In this document: one piece after another, positions 7,240 through 16,301 of the stretch
Numbering within the stretch: position 1 is the stretch's first letter
Layout of the letters: the number at the start of each line of letters is the position of its first letter
NCBI GenBank assembly: GCA_020438355.1
Contig: JAGQUT010000001.1
Coordinates: forward strand, 62,001 to 126,000
DNA length: 64,000 bases
Direction: 5' to 3'
Source of the DNA: Solirubrobacterales bacterium
GTDB lineage: Bacteria > Actinomycetota > Thermoleophilia > Solirubrobacterales > 70-9
Position numbers and translations under genes: made by a program
Notes under the pieces: model-generated
Told to the model about the DNA's origin: nothing
Seen by the model: only the letters and a program-made list of their open reading frames with translations
Databases searched by the model: none

Positions 7240-9594
7240 TCAGGGCCGTACGATGTCGCGGTCTCCGGGGGCCCGCGTCAGGTGAAACCTGAGCAGTCCG
7301 GTACGGCACTTGAACGAGCCGTCCTCGCCATAGGAGAAGTCCTCCTTGCCCCAGTAGGTGACGTAGATGTGACGGTCCGTCTTCCTCGCCTTCATCCAGC
7401 CATCGGCGTAGAACCCGAACCCGTCCCAAAGATCGAACTCCACTTCCGCCCTGCCCCGACGGTCGAAGGCGAGACTCTCGTCGAAGGTTGACGATTCGTG
7501 GAAGCCGTCCCGAACTGCCCCGTGATTCCAGCCCGAGCACCTGTACCAGACCGATACGCGGCCGGCCGCCCAGCGGTTACCGTCCATCCAGACCTTGCCC
7601 CGGGCCTTTCGGTTATCGACCGTGTAGGTCTGCCGGGCGGCGATCGGAGGCCCGGGATCGATCGAGTCATCGCCCTTGCCTCCGACCAGGAGGTCGGGAC
7701 CTTTGCCGCCGCTCAGATAGTCATCGCCGTCCCTGCCGAAAAGCCGGTCCGGGAGCGAGTTGCCTTCCAGGATGTCGTCCCCGGGCCCTCCGTCGAGAAC
7801 ATCGGCCAGCCTTCCGCCGATCAGTCGGTCGTCCCCGGGGCCTCCCCTAAGCCGCGCTTTGGTTGCGTAGTTTCGAAGAACATCGGCACCAGGCCCGCCA
7901 TCCACGACCGAGTCCCCCGTGGCTACCGCGGTGACAACGTAATCGGCTCCGGCACCGGCGAGGACCCTGGCCGAGCTGGCGTGAATCGTGCGAATCGTGT
8001 CCCTGCCCGGTCCGGCTTCGATCCTTCCACCGGCCCTGATCGAGTCGTCGCCGGTACCCCCATGCACCGAGGTCCAGTTGCCGCCGCCGCGCATCTCGTC
8101 ATTTCCGGGGCCGAGGCATACCAGGGACTTCAGGCCGGCCCTCACCTTGTCGTCACCGGGGCCGGCGACGATCACCGAGTCGAAACCTCCCTCGATGACG
8201 TCGTCTCCACTGGTCCCGACGATCGTGGCGCGCCTTCCCTTGCAGTACTGAGGCTCGCCTTCACCCCCCGCGAAGCGCCGCAACTCGATCTGCCACCGTC
8301 CGTCCCTGATCGACGTTGCCGCCACGGTGACGCCGCCATCCGGTTCGATCACGGACGTAGCCTCGATGATCCCGCGACGCTGTCTCATCAGGTCGTTGGA
8401 CAGCCGATCGCCCAGTCCTGCGGTAGCGACCCCGTCCCTGGTCCAGGTGGCATCGAGGGTGCCGTCCCGCTCGTACCGGGAAACGACGAACTGCCTCTTG
8501 CCTCCGGAGTTGGCGGTTCCGGAGATGATCATCCGGCCCCGACCATCCAATTCGACGTCGCTCATGCTGAGAGAACGTGATTTAGAGATCTCCGCGACCG
8601 CCCAGGTTTGTTCACTCGGGAAGAGCCGGCCGGTCCGGCCAACCCGTCTGAAGAAGCTTGTCGTCACCAGGTAGGTCCGGTCCGGTGCCTCGATGATTCG
8701 GCCGCGATTGGTAACCGCCACCTCACCGGCCCAGATTCCCAGGGAGACCAGGCCGTCGTCCCCGAATCCGCGGTCGTATTCGCCGGTGGCCGAGAACCTC
8801 TGAAGTACGTCATCCCGGGTTGGCTGGGGCTCTCCGTAGAACACGCTGTCGCGGCTCCGCACCAGGATCCGGTCCTTGCGATCCATGCCCAGGGCGCTGG
8901 GTCTTTCGCCCGGGTTCCGGCCCGCGGCGATGGTGACCAAACCACCATCCCCGTAGCTCTCGTCGGTCAGGCCGTCAGGGGAGAGTCGAAACAGGAGAAC
9001 ATTGCCGCAACGGTGGCGGCCCTGCGCGGGTGCCGCGGGCCGCTTCGTCGTACATCCCAGGACGGTCACACCGGCAACGATCCGGCCCTGACTGTCGATA
9101 CCCGGTCCGGTCGTTTCAAGAGTCTGCTCTTCGAGTTCTCCGAATCTGGAGAGTACATCCAGTGAGGCGATCCCCTGGTCAGCGAAGCTCTCATCCAGGG
9201 TCCCGTTCGCTTCGAACCTCGCCACTGCCGCGTTCGGTCCGACTCGCCCGAAGGCGATGATCCTGTCGTCCTGGAAGGAGAGCTTCGACCACTGCGAAGT
9301 GGGAGTGAGCACGAGGCCATCGCCATCCCCGAAGGCCGGATCGGGGCTTCCGTCGGGTAGTAGCCGGTAAAGGAAGCCGTTCTGGTCCGGGGTCGCGCCT
9401 CCGGAGAGGAGAAGCTTCCCGTCGGGCGTGCGGACCATGTCCCTCACGACCATCTTCTGGCCGGGGCTCGGTGAAAGGACGACGCGCCCATTCGTCCCGA
9501 ATCCTGCGTCGACCGAACCAGGCGCGGCCTCTGCAACGGCCGAAGTGGAGAACGCGAGAGCCGCAGCTGCAGCGCAGGTGACCAGTAACTTCAT
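7240..9594 (-). CDS. Secreted delta-60 repeat and RTX (calcium-binding) protein
   Basis: I start it at ATG 9594, which has a strong GGAGG 5 bases upstream; this gives about 784 residues with a signal peptide (MKLLVTCAAAAALAFSTSAVA). Residues about 25-430 are delta-60 repeats (GSVDAGFGTNGRVV and variants), which form a beta-propeller. About 440-660 hold degenerate haemolysin-type nonapeptides such as GGPGDDRLIGG and GRDGDDYLSGG, which bind calcium in beta-rolls. The last 130 residues are a separate Trp/Tyr-rich domain (WYRCSGWNHGAV, YVTYWGKEDFSYG) that I do not recognise. Probably extracellular or surface-bound; no enzymatic motif was seen. Confidence 0.85.
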   Translation of the reverse strand: MKLLVTCAAAAALAFSTSAVAEAAPGSVDAGFGTNGRVVLSPSPGQKMVVRDMVRTPDGKLLLSGGATPDQNGFLYRLLPDGSPDPAFGDGDGLVLTPTSQWSKLSFQDDRIIAFGRVGPNAAVARFEANGTLDESFADQGIASLDVLSRFGELEEQTLETTGPGIDSQGRIVAGVTVLGCTTKRPAAPAQGRHRCGNVLLFRLSPDGLTDESYGDGGLVTIAAGRNPGERPSALGMDRKDRILVRSRDSVFYGEPQPTRDDVLQRFSATGEYDRGFGDDGLVSLGIWAGEVAVTNRGRIIEAPDRTYLVTTSFFRRVGRTGRLFPSEQTWAVAEISKSRSLSMSDVELDGRGRMIISGTANSGGKRQFVVSRYERDGTLDATWTRDGVATAGLGDRLSNDLMRQRRGIIEATSVIEPDGGVTVAATSIRDGRWQIELRRFAGGEGEPQYCKGRRATIVGTSGDDVIEGGFDSVIVAGPGDDKVRAGLKSLVCLGPGNDEMRGGGNWTSVHGGTGDDSIRAGGRIEAGPGRDTIRTIHASSARVLAGAGADYVVTAVATGDSVVDGGPGADVLRNYATKARLRGGPGDDRLIGGRLADVLDGGPGDDILEGNSLPDRLFGRDGDDYLSGGKGPDLLVGGKGDDSIDPGPPIAARQTYTVDNRKARGKVWMDGNRWAAGRVSVWYRCSGWNHGAVRDGFHESSTFDESLAFDRRGRAEVEFDLWDGFGFYADGWMKARKTDRHIYVTYWGKEDFSYGEDGSFKCRTGLLRFHLTRAPGDRDIVRP

Positions 9595-9699
9595 TGTTCC
9601 TCCCGGGGTTGGCGCGGAATCCTGTCCGCGATGCAGCATGAAACCGCCGAAACTGCCCGGGTTGCGGTCAGACTCGCCAACGGCAGGCGATTCGGTTTC

Positions 9700-9733
9700 C
9701 TTAAAGCGAAACGCCCGCCGGATGGCGGGCGCG
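9700..9733 (-). terminator. Intrinsic terminator downstream of the cold-shock gene
   Basis: CGCCCGCC (9712-9719) pairs with GGCGGGCG (9724-9731) over a 4-base loop. On the minus strand the stem is followed by TTTCGCTTTAA. A second hairpin, CAAGGGG with CCCCTTG, lies nearer the stop codon at 9748-9766. Confidence 0.7.
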
Positions 9734-9773
9734 CTCGCATTGCTTCAAGGGGCGGGGCCCCTTGTGGTCCGTT

Positions 9774-9977
9774 CTAGACGGCCTCGACTGAAGCGGCGGC
9801 CGGACCCTTGGGTCCGTCCTCTGCTTCGTAGCTCACCTTGGCGCCTTCCGCGAGGGTGCGGAAGCCGTCCGACTGGATGGCGGTGTGATGGACGAATACG
9901 TCCTTCGAACCGTCGTCCGGGGTGATGAAGCCGAAGCCCTTTTCGTCACTGAACCACTTGACTGTGCCAGTAGGCAT
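9774..9977 (-). CDS. cspA: Cold-shock protein (CspA family)
   Basis: A 67-residue single cold-shock domain, the usual family length. RNP1 is KGFGFI and RNP2 is VFVHHTAI; the N-terminus [14 protein letters not shown] is standard. It binds single-stranded RNA and DNA and acts as an RNA chaperone. GGAGG lies 6 bases before the ATG. The long leader reaching back to a candidate promoter at 10093 is typical of cold-shock mRNAs. It lies just downstream of a DEAD-box RNA helicase on the same strand, a pairing that fits a joint role in unfolding mRNA. The family call is firm; paralogue-level naming is not. Confidence 0.95.
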   Translation of the reverse strand: MPTGTVKWFSDEKGFGFITPDDGSKDVFVHHTAIQSDGFRTLAEGAKVSYEAEDGPKGPAAASVEAV

Positions 9978-10092
9978 TTAGTCCTCCAACATCGGTGCTG
10001 CAAACGCGGAGGATGCTGGTAAAGCAACGACTGCGAGCGCTACACACGTCTTTGCCGGGTTTTCATTCCCGACCCTGTTTCGGGACCGTAGC

Positions 10093-10098
10093 ATTATC
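10093..10098 (-). promoter_or_regulatory. Candidate -10 element for the cold-shock gene
   Basis: The minus strand reads GATAAT here, about 110 bases upstream of the cold-shock ATG and just past the helicase stop. No convincing -35 is seen at 17 bases. A start here would give the roughly 110-nt leader usual for csp mRNAs. Confidence 0.4.
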
Positions 10099-10131
10099 TG
10101 CCCGATCTCGCTTGTTTTGTTACAAGGTTGT

Positions 10132-11385
10132 CTATCTCTCGTTGCGTCGGCGCGAACGGTTCTGCTGCCGCTTGCGATTGCCGCCCTGTCCCTTTGAACG
10201 GTTGCCCTGACGGCTGCTTGAGCGCGAGTGCTTCTTCGGGTGGCTCTCGGAATGGATCGAAACCGGCCCGCCACTCGCTTCCCACTCCTTGTGGAGTCCC
10301 AGCGACCTGGCGATCTTTCCGAACTCCCTGGTCTGGTCGGCCTGGACGAAGCTGATCCCGTTGCCGTCGGCCCCGGCGCGTCCGGTGCGGCCGACCCGGT
10401 GGACGAAGGTGTCCTGGTCTTCAGGCATGTCGAAGTTGATCACGTGGGTGACGTCGGCGACATCGATGCCGCGTGCCGCGACATCGGTGGCGACCAGGGT
10501 GTCAACCCGTCCATCCTCGAAATCGGCGAGTGCGCGCTGACGCTGATTCTGGGACTTGTTTCCGTGCATCGCCACGGCCCGGACCTGGCGGGAGCGCTTG
10601 CCCAGCTTCTTCACCAGTCGGTCGGCGCCGTGCTTGGTCCTGACAAAAACGAGGGTGCGGCCACGGTCAGGGTTCTCGAGCTCGCCAACGAGGGTCTCCA
10701 GCTTGGCTTCATGGGATACGTGGATGAAGCGATGCTCGATCTTTCCCTGCTTTTCGGGTGAGGGTTTGTTCACACGGGTTTTCGGATCGATCGTGTAGGC
10801 ATTGGCCAGTTTGCCTGCCGCACCTTCGAGAGTGGCCGAGAAGAACAGGGTCTGACGGCTGTCATCAACCTGGCGGACGATCCGGTCCACGGCCGGCTTG
10901 AAGCCCATGTCCAGCATGCGGTCCGCCTCGTCGAGGACGAGGTAGCGGACGTTCTTCAGCGAGAAGGCTCCTCGCTGGAGCTGGTCTTCCAGGCGCCCGG
11001 GGCAGGCGACGATGATGTGAGCCCTGGCGGCGCGCCTGGCCTGCTGCTGCAGGCCGACACCGCCGTAGACGGCGGCAATCGAGAGGGCGCGGGCGTGGCA
11101 GATCGCTTCCATCTCGTCGACGATCTGACTGGCGAGTTCGCGGGTCGGCGCGAGGATGAGGGCGGAAGGTCGCGGATCCTCGGCCTGGACCAGATCGACC
11201 AGGGGAACGCCGAAGGCGAGGGTCTTGCCGGAACCGGTCGGGGACTGGACCAGCACGTCGTCGCCCTCGAGGATGTCCTCGATGACCTGTCGCTGGATCG
11301 GGAAGGGTGCTTCGATTCCGCGTTCGCGGAGGGAATTGACCACGGCGTTTGACACGCCGAGATCGGCAAAGGACTGCTTGGACAT
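10132..11385 (-). CDS. DEAD-box ATP-dependent RNA helicase
   Basis: A 417-residue protein from ATG 11385, chosen because AGGAAG lies 8 bases upstream and the Q-motif region begins directly (SFADLGVSNAVV); a longer frame to 11451 lacks homology. Motifs in order are the Q motif PFPIQRQ, Walker A SPTGSGKT, VLDEADRMLDMGF, FFSATLE, and VI HRVGRTGRAG. The C-terminus is a basic, low-complexity RNA-binding tail (KKHSRSSSRQGNRSKGQGG). It unwinds short RNA duplexes, as in ribosome assembly or mRNA decay, and resembles the RhlE/CsdA type. The neighbouring cold-shock gene suggests induction in the cold. Confidence 0.93.
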   Translation of the reverse strand: MSKQSFADLGVSNAVVNSLRERGIEAPFPIQRQVIEDILEGDDVLVQSPTGSGKTLAFGVPLVDLVQAEDPRPSALILAPTRELASQIVDEMEAICHARALSIAAVYGGVGLQQQARRAARAHIIVACPGRLEDQLQRGAFSLKNVRYLVLDEADRMLDMGFKPAVDRIVRQVDDSRQTLFFSATLEGAAGKLANAYTIDPKTRVNKPSPEKQGKIEHRFIHVSHEAKLETLVGELENPDRGRTLVFVRTKHGADRLVKKLGKRSRQVRAVAMHGNKSQNQRQRALADFEDGRVDTLVATDVAARGIDVADVTHVINFDMPEDQDTFVHRVGRTGRAGADGNGISFVQADQTREFGKIARSLGLHKEWEASGGPVSIHSESHPKKHSRSSSRQGNRSKGQGGNRKRQQNRSRRRNER

Positions 11386-11530
11386 TCTGTTCAACTTCCT
11401 GTGAGGGGGTAAGAGGGGAGATCCGGTAACCCCAAAACGCCGAGAAACCAAGCGAAAACAGGAAGGAACTGAACCTCGATCGCGTCCGAACGGGACAACG
11501 ACCAGAAAAGAACATAACAGGCGGGATAAA

Positions 11531-11557
11531 GAAAACCTCTGCTCCCTGCGGGTTTTC
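11531..11557. other. Inverted repeat in the helicase/fad divergent region
   Basis: GAAAACC (11531-11537) and GGTTTTC (11551-11557) form a perfect 7-bp dyad over 13 bases. The 300-base gap 11386-11686 otherwise holds the long helicase leader and the operator-like palindrome at 11599. The dyad could be a leader hairpin or a protein site. Confidence 0.35.
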
Positions 11558-11598
11558 CCGTACTTCGCGGCACCTCGACCACAGTCCCTATACCCTTA

Positions 11599-11614
11599 TT
11601 GACCCGCGAGTCAA
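11599..11614. promoter_or_regulatory. Operator-like palindrome upstream of the beta-oxidation gene
   Basis: TTGACCCGCGAGTCAA is a 16-base palindrome with one mismatched pair. It lies 72 bases before the start of the dehydrogenase/hydratase and just after a -10-like TATACC (11589-11594). Size and position fit a TetR- or FadR-type repressor site; the regulator is not identified. Confidence 0.4.
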
Positions 11615-11686
11615 CTTCTCGCATCCGCAGCGGGCAAGCCGCCCGCAAGGCTCTCAACTCAACGCTCCGGAGGACCAAGAAACCTC

Positions 11687-13693
11687 ATGTTCGTACACAA
11701 GGCAGCCGTCGTCGGCGGCGGCACCATGGGCGGTCAGATCGCCCAGGCGATCGCCGCGTCAGACATTCCGGTCGTGATCAAGGACGTCGACCAGAAGTTC
11801 GTCGACCACGCGATCGAAGAAGTAAAGAACGTAACCACCGGTCAGCTTGCTGGCAAGGTCAAGAAGGAAAAGATCACCCAGGAGCAGGCCGATGCCCGCC
11901 TGGCCGAAGTTCTGGCCAATGTGACCGGCACCGTCAGCTACGACGAGTTCGGTGATGTCGACTTCGTGATCGAGGCCGTCCCGGAGAAGATGGAGATCAA
12001 GCAGGCGGTATTCGCCGAGCTCGACGCCGTCACTCCCGGCCACGCGATTCTGTCCTCGAACACCTCCGCTCTCTCGATTTCCGAGATCGGCGAGGCCACC
12101 CTCCGTCCGGACAAGGTCGTTGGTTTCCATTTCTTCTACCCGGCTTCAGTGATGCCGCTGGTCGAAGTGATCATCGGGGATGACACCTCCTCGGAGACCG
12201 CCCAGACCGCTTCCAACTTCGCCCAGGCCATCGGCAAGCAGCCGATCACCTGCGGAGAGGTTCCCGGCTTCGTCGTCAACCGCATCCTCAACTCGGCCGT
12301 CGGCGAGATCTGGCGCGCCCAGGAAGAGCGCGGCCTCTCGATCCAGAAGATCGACGAAGGCGTTGGCGCCGCGAACGTTGCCCCGATGGGTCCGTTCATC
12401 CTGGTCGACCTGCTCGGCCTCGACACCGTCTACCACGTCGCCGACCACCTCAATAACTCCTACGGCGAGCGCTTCTACGTCCACCAGGGCATGAAGCAGC
12501 TGGTTGCCGACGGAAAGCTCGGTGCCAAGACCGGCGGTGAGGGTCTCTACAAGGACGGCGCCCCGAACATTCCGGGTGATGCCGATGCCGACGCCCAGGA
12601 ACTGGCAGATCTCTTCCTCGGCAAGGCTCTCGTCGAGGCCTGTCTGATCCTCGAGGAAGGCGTCTGCTCCGTCCGTGACATCGACGTTGGAATGATGGCC
12701 GGTGCCGGTCTCGACCCCCGGCGCGGTCTCTTCCCGCCTTTCTGGAAGGCCGACATCGAAGGACTCGACGTTTCGCTCGAGCGGATCGAGAAGCTCAACG
12801 AGAAGTACGGAGACGAGCGCTTCCCCGTCCCTGTCACTCTCAAGCGCCTGGTCGCGCAGGGCCGCCTCGGCTTCAACGCCGGCCAGGGCTTCTACCCCTA
12901 CCCGCAGCCCGACGAGGGCGATCAGCCCGAAAAGGTCAAGCTGGAAACCCGCGGTGACGTCGCGATCGCCTGGCTGGCCAACCCGCCGATGAACGCGATC
13001 TCCCCCCAGGTCATCCAGGATCTCGGAACCATCTGGGAGAAGGTCAACGCCAACCCGGAGATCGGCGCGATGGTCATCGCTTCGACGATGCCGATCGTGT
13101 TCTCCGCCGGCGCTGACATCAAGGCGTTCACCCAGATGGACACCGAAGGTGGTGCCGAGCTCATCAACAACGGGCATGAGCTGCTCAAGGGCTTCGGCAA
13201 CGGACGCATCGCGACCATCGCCGCAGTCAACTCGCTCGCCTTCGGTGGCGGTTGTGAGCTGGCTATGGCCTGTGATTTCCGGATTGCCGCCGAGTCGGCC
13301 GTTTTCGGTCAGCCCGAAATCAAGCTGGGAATCATCCCCGGATTCGGTGGAACCCAGCGCCTGCCGCGTCTCGTCGGTTGGGGCAAGGCCCTCGAGATGA
13401 ACACGGTCGGTGATCCGATCTCCTCGATCGAGGCACTCGAGGCCGGACTGGTCAACGAACTGGTCCCGGATCAGGAGCTGTTCGACGTCGCTCTCAACTG
13501 GGCGAAGCGTCTGGCCGGCCAGGCCCCGCTCGCGATCGAGCAGGTCAAGCAGGTCAGCTTCCGTGGAGGCGACCCGGACGCCGGGATCGACGCCGAGAAG
13601 CAGGGCTTCGCAACCGTCTTCTTCAGCGAGGACGGCAAGGAGGGCATCAGCGCCTTCCTGGGCAAGCGCAAGCCAAACTGGCAGGGTAAGTAG
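11687..13693 (+). CDS. Fused 3-hydroxyacyl-CoA dehydrogenase / enoyl-CoA hydratase
   Basis: A 668-residue beta-oxidation enzyme. The dehydrogenase comes first: Rossmann motif [15 protein letters not shown] at 5-19, SNTSALSI, and the catalytic His in VGFHFFYPA. The hydratase domain fills about residues 420-668, with the oxyanion loop [10 protein letters not shown] and both catalytic Glu in [12 protein letters not shown] and [16 protein letters not shown]. Domain order is the reverse of E. coli FadB and matches Bacillus FadN and archaeal fusions. It converts trans-2-enoyl-CoA through L-3-hydroxyacyl-CoA to 3-ketoacyl-CoA. The thiolase partner is not in the window. GGAGG lies 13 bases from the ATG, a little far. 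A strong terminator follows. Confidence 0.93.
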   Translation: MFVHKAAVVGGGTMGGQIAQAIAASDIPVVIKDVDQKFVDHAIEEVKNVTTGQLAGKVKKEKITQEQADARLAEVLANVTGTVSYDEFGDVDFVIEAVPEKMEIKQAVFAELDAVTPGHAILSSNTSALSISEIGEATLRPDKVVGFHFFYPASVMPLVEVIIGDDTSSETAQTASNFAQAIGKQPITCGEVPGFVVNRILNSAVGEIWRAQEERGLSIQKIDEGVGAANVAPMGPFILVDLLGLDTVYHVADHLNNSYGERFYVHQGMKQLVADGKLGAKTGGEGLYKDGAPNIPGDADADAQELADLFLGKALVEACLILEEGVCSVRDIDVGMMAGAGLDPRRGLFPPFWKADIEGLDVSLERIEKLNEKYGDERFPVPVTLKRLVAQGRLGFNAGQGFYPYPQPDEGDQPEKVKLETRGDVAIAWLANPPMNAISPQVIQDLGTIWEKVNANPEIGAMVIASTMPIVFSAGADIKAFTQMDTEGGAELINNGHELLKGFGNGRIATIAAVNSLAFGGGCELAMACDFRIAAESAVFGQPEIKLGIIPGFGGTQRLPRLVGWGKALEMNTVGDPISSIEALEAGLVNELVPDQELFDVALNWAKRLAGQAPLAIEQVKQVSFRGGDPDAGIDAEKQGFATVFFSEDGKEGISAFLGKRKPNWQGK

Positions 13694-13721
13694 ACGCTGC
13701 CCCGCAGCAACCCGTTACTCG

Positions 13722-13749
13722 AAAGGGCGGCCTCCGGGCCGCCCTTTTT
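13722..13749 (+). terminator. Strong intrinsic terminator after the beta-oxidation gene
   Basis: AAAGGGCGGCC (13722-13732) pairs perfectly with GGCCGCCCTTT (13737-13747) around the loop TCCG and runs into a T5 tract. It lies 28 bases after the stop codon. Confidence 0.9.
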
Positions 13750-13839
13750 GCTTCGAGGTGGCCGAAGTTAGTCGTATAGGACCAAAAGAGACACCTCAAC
13801 CTCCCCGTGAGGGCTGCGGACCGCGCGGTATCTGGCGGG

Positions 13840-15534
13840 TTATCTCCGGACTACCTTGATGCGGTAGCGGGTGTCGTTGCCTGCCTGGGTGCTGCTGGGA
13901 GCGAGGGCAAGCCAGATCGTCTGGGCCCGCTTCTTCAGGTTCCGCACCACGATTCCCTCGGTCTTGGGGTAAGGCCGGTTAGAGCGGACGATCAGATTAT
14001 TCCCGGGCTTGCTGATCGTCTTTGCCTGGGGCTTGAGGGCCGACAGGACGATGTCGCCCTCGAGCTGGCCAACGTTGACGACGATCCTCCGCCTCGCAGG
14101 AATCATCACCCGGTAGACATCCGCCGGATCCTTGGCGCGGGAAAGCGTTGCGTTGAGAAGTCGCCGCTTGCCCACCCCTGCCTTCCACAGGAAAGGTGAC
14201 TTCGGCTTGACCAGGGTGCCGTTTATCCACTTGATGTCGTCATTTGGCTCGTAGGGGTCAAGCGGAGGATTCGGTGCCGTGAGGCTCGACTCGATGCTGA
14301 GCAGGCCTTCTCCATAGTCGGAGTCGCGCCCCGGCTCGCCGAGGTCGGTGGCCGAGGAGGTCAGGAGGCTCGCGATCTGGAGGTTTCCAAGCTCGGGTCG
14401 CGCCTGCTTGAGCCATGCGGCCGTGGCCGAAACCATTGGTGCGGCGAAGCTCGTTCCGCTCAGATAATCCCAGGTGCGTTCGATGCCTCCGGCGTTCTGC
14501 CTGACGTTCGGGGCGTACACCGATGCGCCCGGCGCAACTATGTCCACTCCTGCGTTCCGGGTCGAGAAAGGTGCGAGCACCGACTTGTCGTCGACGGCAC
14601 CTACCGAGATCACATGAGGATCGACTGCCGGTCGCATCGGGGCGTTGCCCGAGTCCCCGGAGTTGCCGGCCGCGGCCACCGGGATCGACCCCTTCCGGAC
14701 CGCGTACTGGGTGGCGACGAAATGAGTGAAACAGGACCTGGCGGGCAGTGTGTAGCTCATGTTGATCACAGCCGCCCCCTTGTTTGCGGCCTTGGTCACG
14801 GCCTTCGATGCGGTCGAGCAGGTCAGGCCCGAGGCAAACAGCTGCATCCTTGCACCGGGCCATACGCCGCGGATTCCTTGATCCTCGCCGGGCGAACCGA
14901 TGATCCCGGCGATTGCGGTGCCGTGCCAGTCGGCATCCGGGCCGAGGGACTTCGATCCGGTCAGGTTGGCCGCCAGAAGGTCCGGGTGAAGCGGGTCGAG
15001 GGATTCCTCGACTACGGCGATCAGCGGGCTCTGGCCGGTGACTGCAGGGGGAGTCACATCACCCGGGTTGACGATCCGGTCGAGCCACCACTGCTCCGCA
15101 GAATATTTGTCTGTTGGGTAGCCGCTGCGAGTGACCGGCACATCCGGCTCGGCGTAGACGAGCTGGCCGGCCGACCTGAGGCGGCTGGCCAGCCGGTTTG
15201 CCCTGTTCCTGGGCACCCGATAGCTGCCCAGGCGAGCGCCGATCTCCCTGGCACCAACCGATTCCGCGATGCGGTCTGTGGTCGGCCCCGGGATGCCGCC
15301 AACGATCCAGCCGCTGCTGCCGGCGCCAGCGCCGGTGGAACTGGCGCTCGCATTGGAGGGAAGGATCATCGGTGGCTGGGAGCCCGAGGAGGCCCGGGCA
15401 TTACCGCCCGTGACAAGCCCGAGAAAGACCAGTCCGAGGAGCACGGACAGCAGGAGGTATCCCGGCAGGCTGCCGATACCCCCGGCCAGCCTCGCTGGCC
15501 GACCTTCCCCAGTCTGATTCTCGAAAAGATGCAT
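13840..15534 (-). CDS. Secreted or membrane-anchored subtilase (S8) with Asp-to-Glu change in the triad
   Basis: From ATG 15534 this is a 564-residue protein with one N-terminal hydrophobic segment (GYLLLSVLLGLVFLGLV, about 25-41), then an I9-like propeptide (about 75-135) and a subtilisin domain (150-400). His is in DWHGTAIAG (H204), the oxyanion Asn in AAGNSGD (N291) and Ser in SGTSFAAPM (S362). Where DTG or DSG should follow IAVV the protein reads EES, so the catalytic Asp is Glu176, with an unaltered LDPLHPDL after it. The C-terminal 160 residues resemble a pre-peptidase beta domain. An upstream ATG at 15579 is possible. Whether it is active is uncertain. Confidence 0.88.
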   Translation of the reverse strand: MHLFENQTGEGRPARLAGGIGSLPGYLLLSVLLGLVFLGLVTGGNARASSGSQPPMILPSNASASSTGAGAGSSGWIVGGIPGPTTDRIAESVGAREIGARLGSYRVPRNRANRLASRLRSAGQLVYAEPDVPVTRSGYPTDKYSAEQWWLDRIVNPGDVTPPAVTGQSPLIAVVEESLDPLHPDLLAANLTGSKSLGPDADWHGTAIAGIIGSPGEDQGIRGVWPGARMQLFASGLTCSTASKAVTKAANKGAAVINMSYTLPARSCFTHFVATQYAVRKGSIPVAAAGNSGDSGNAPMRPAVDPHVISVGAVDDKSVLAPFSTRNAGVDIVAPGASVYAPNVRQNAGGIERTWDYLSGTSFAAPMVSATAAWLKQARPELGNLQIASLLTSSATDLGEPGRDSDYGEGLLSIESSLTAPNPPLDPYEPNDDIKWINGTLVKPKSPFLWKAGVGKRRLLNATLSRAKDPADVYRVMIPARRRIVVNVGQLEGDIVLSALKPQAKTISKPGNNLIVRSNRPYPKTEGIVVRNLKKRAQTIWLALAPSSTQAGNDTRYRIKVVRR

Positions 15535-15627
15535 GCCTGTCTGTAACCCGCAAACCCGCTCGTGGTATCGGATGACCATCGAAATATTCCAGACCCGGTC
15601 CTGACATCCCTGCCGGCCCTGGCCCTC

Positions 15628-15633
15628 TAGGCT
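15628..15633 (+). promoter_or_regulatory. Leaderless -10 element (HAD gene)
   Basis: TAGGCT ends 6 bases before the ATG at 15640, so the transcript should begin at or next to the start codon. No ribosome binding site is present. Confidence 0.5.
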
Positions 15634-15639
15634 CCCTGC

Positions 15640-16299
15640 ATGCCATATCCCGAAGCAGTCCTGTTCGACAACGACGGCCTCCTGCTGGACACCGAGGCTG
15701 TCTGGAGCAGGGCGGAGCAGAAGCTCTTCGAGCTTCGAGGCAGGGAATTCACGATCGAGCACAAGCGCAGCCTGGTTGGCTCATCGGCACGAATCGCCGG
15801 GCAGAAGCTGGCCAGATTCCTTGACGAGCCAGGCCACGAAGTCGAGCTGATGGATGAACTCAACGAGCTCGTCCTGGCCGAACTGGAGGGCGGGGTCGAC
15901 GCGATGGTAGGGGCCCGGGAGCTGGTTGAGCTCTTGCGACTGGCCGGGGTTCCCGTGGCACTGGTCTCAAACTCGCCGCGCCGCTTCATCGAGCGCTCAC
16001 ACGAAGTGGCTGGAACAGGATCGCCTTTTGACGCTGTGATCAGCGGACACGAGGTGCCCGAGGCGAAGCCCGCTCCCGACGCCTATCTGGAGGGCTGCCG
16101 GCAACTGGGGGTCGAACCTGGAAAGAGGGTGATCGCTCTCGAGGACTCTCCCTCGGGCGTCACCGCTGCGGTCTCGGCCGGCCTCTTCACGATTGGCATC
16201 CCTTCGGTTCCCGGGATCGACCTGAGGCATGCGGACCTCGTGGCCTCCTCACTGGAGGATGAAGCGGTCCTTCACGCCCTCGGCATAGAGACCCGTTAG
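15640..16299 (+). CDS. HAD-superfamily phosphatase (beta-phosphoglucomutase/GPH-like)
   Basis: A 219-residue haloacid dehalogenase-fold enzyme. Motif I is LFDNDGLLLDTE with both aspartates. An alpha-helical cap covers about 20-85. Motif II is ALVSNSPRRF, motif III lysine is in EAKPAPDAYL, and motif IV acidic residues are in ALEDSPSGV. This is the beta-phosphoglucomutase-like subfamily, which dephosphorylates or isomerises small phosphosugars; the substrate cannot be assigned. The gene is divergent from the subtilase and followed within 2 bases by the end of a convergent gene. Confidence 0.9.
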   Translation: MPYPEAVLFDNDGLLLDTEAVWSRAEQKLFELRGREFTIEHKRSLVGSSARIAGQKLARFLDEPGHEVELMDELNELVLAELEGGVDAMVGARELVELLRLAGVPVALVSNSPRRFIERSHEVAGTGSPFDAVISGHEVPEAKPAPDAYLEGCRQLGVEPGKRVIALEDSPSGVTAAVSAGLFTIGIPSVPGIDLRHADLVASSLEDEAVLHALGIETR

Positions 16300-16301
16300 G
16301 G

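Noticed and set aside
7650-8230. Short-period repeats that could suggest a CRISPR-like array
   Set aside because: They are codons for RTX nonapeptides inside a reading frame, with no constant repeat and spacer pattern.
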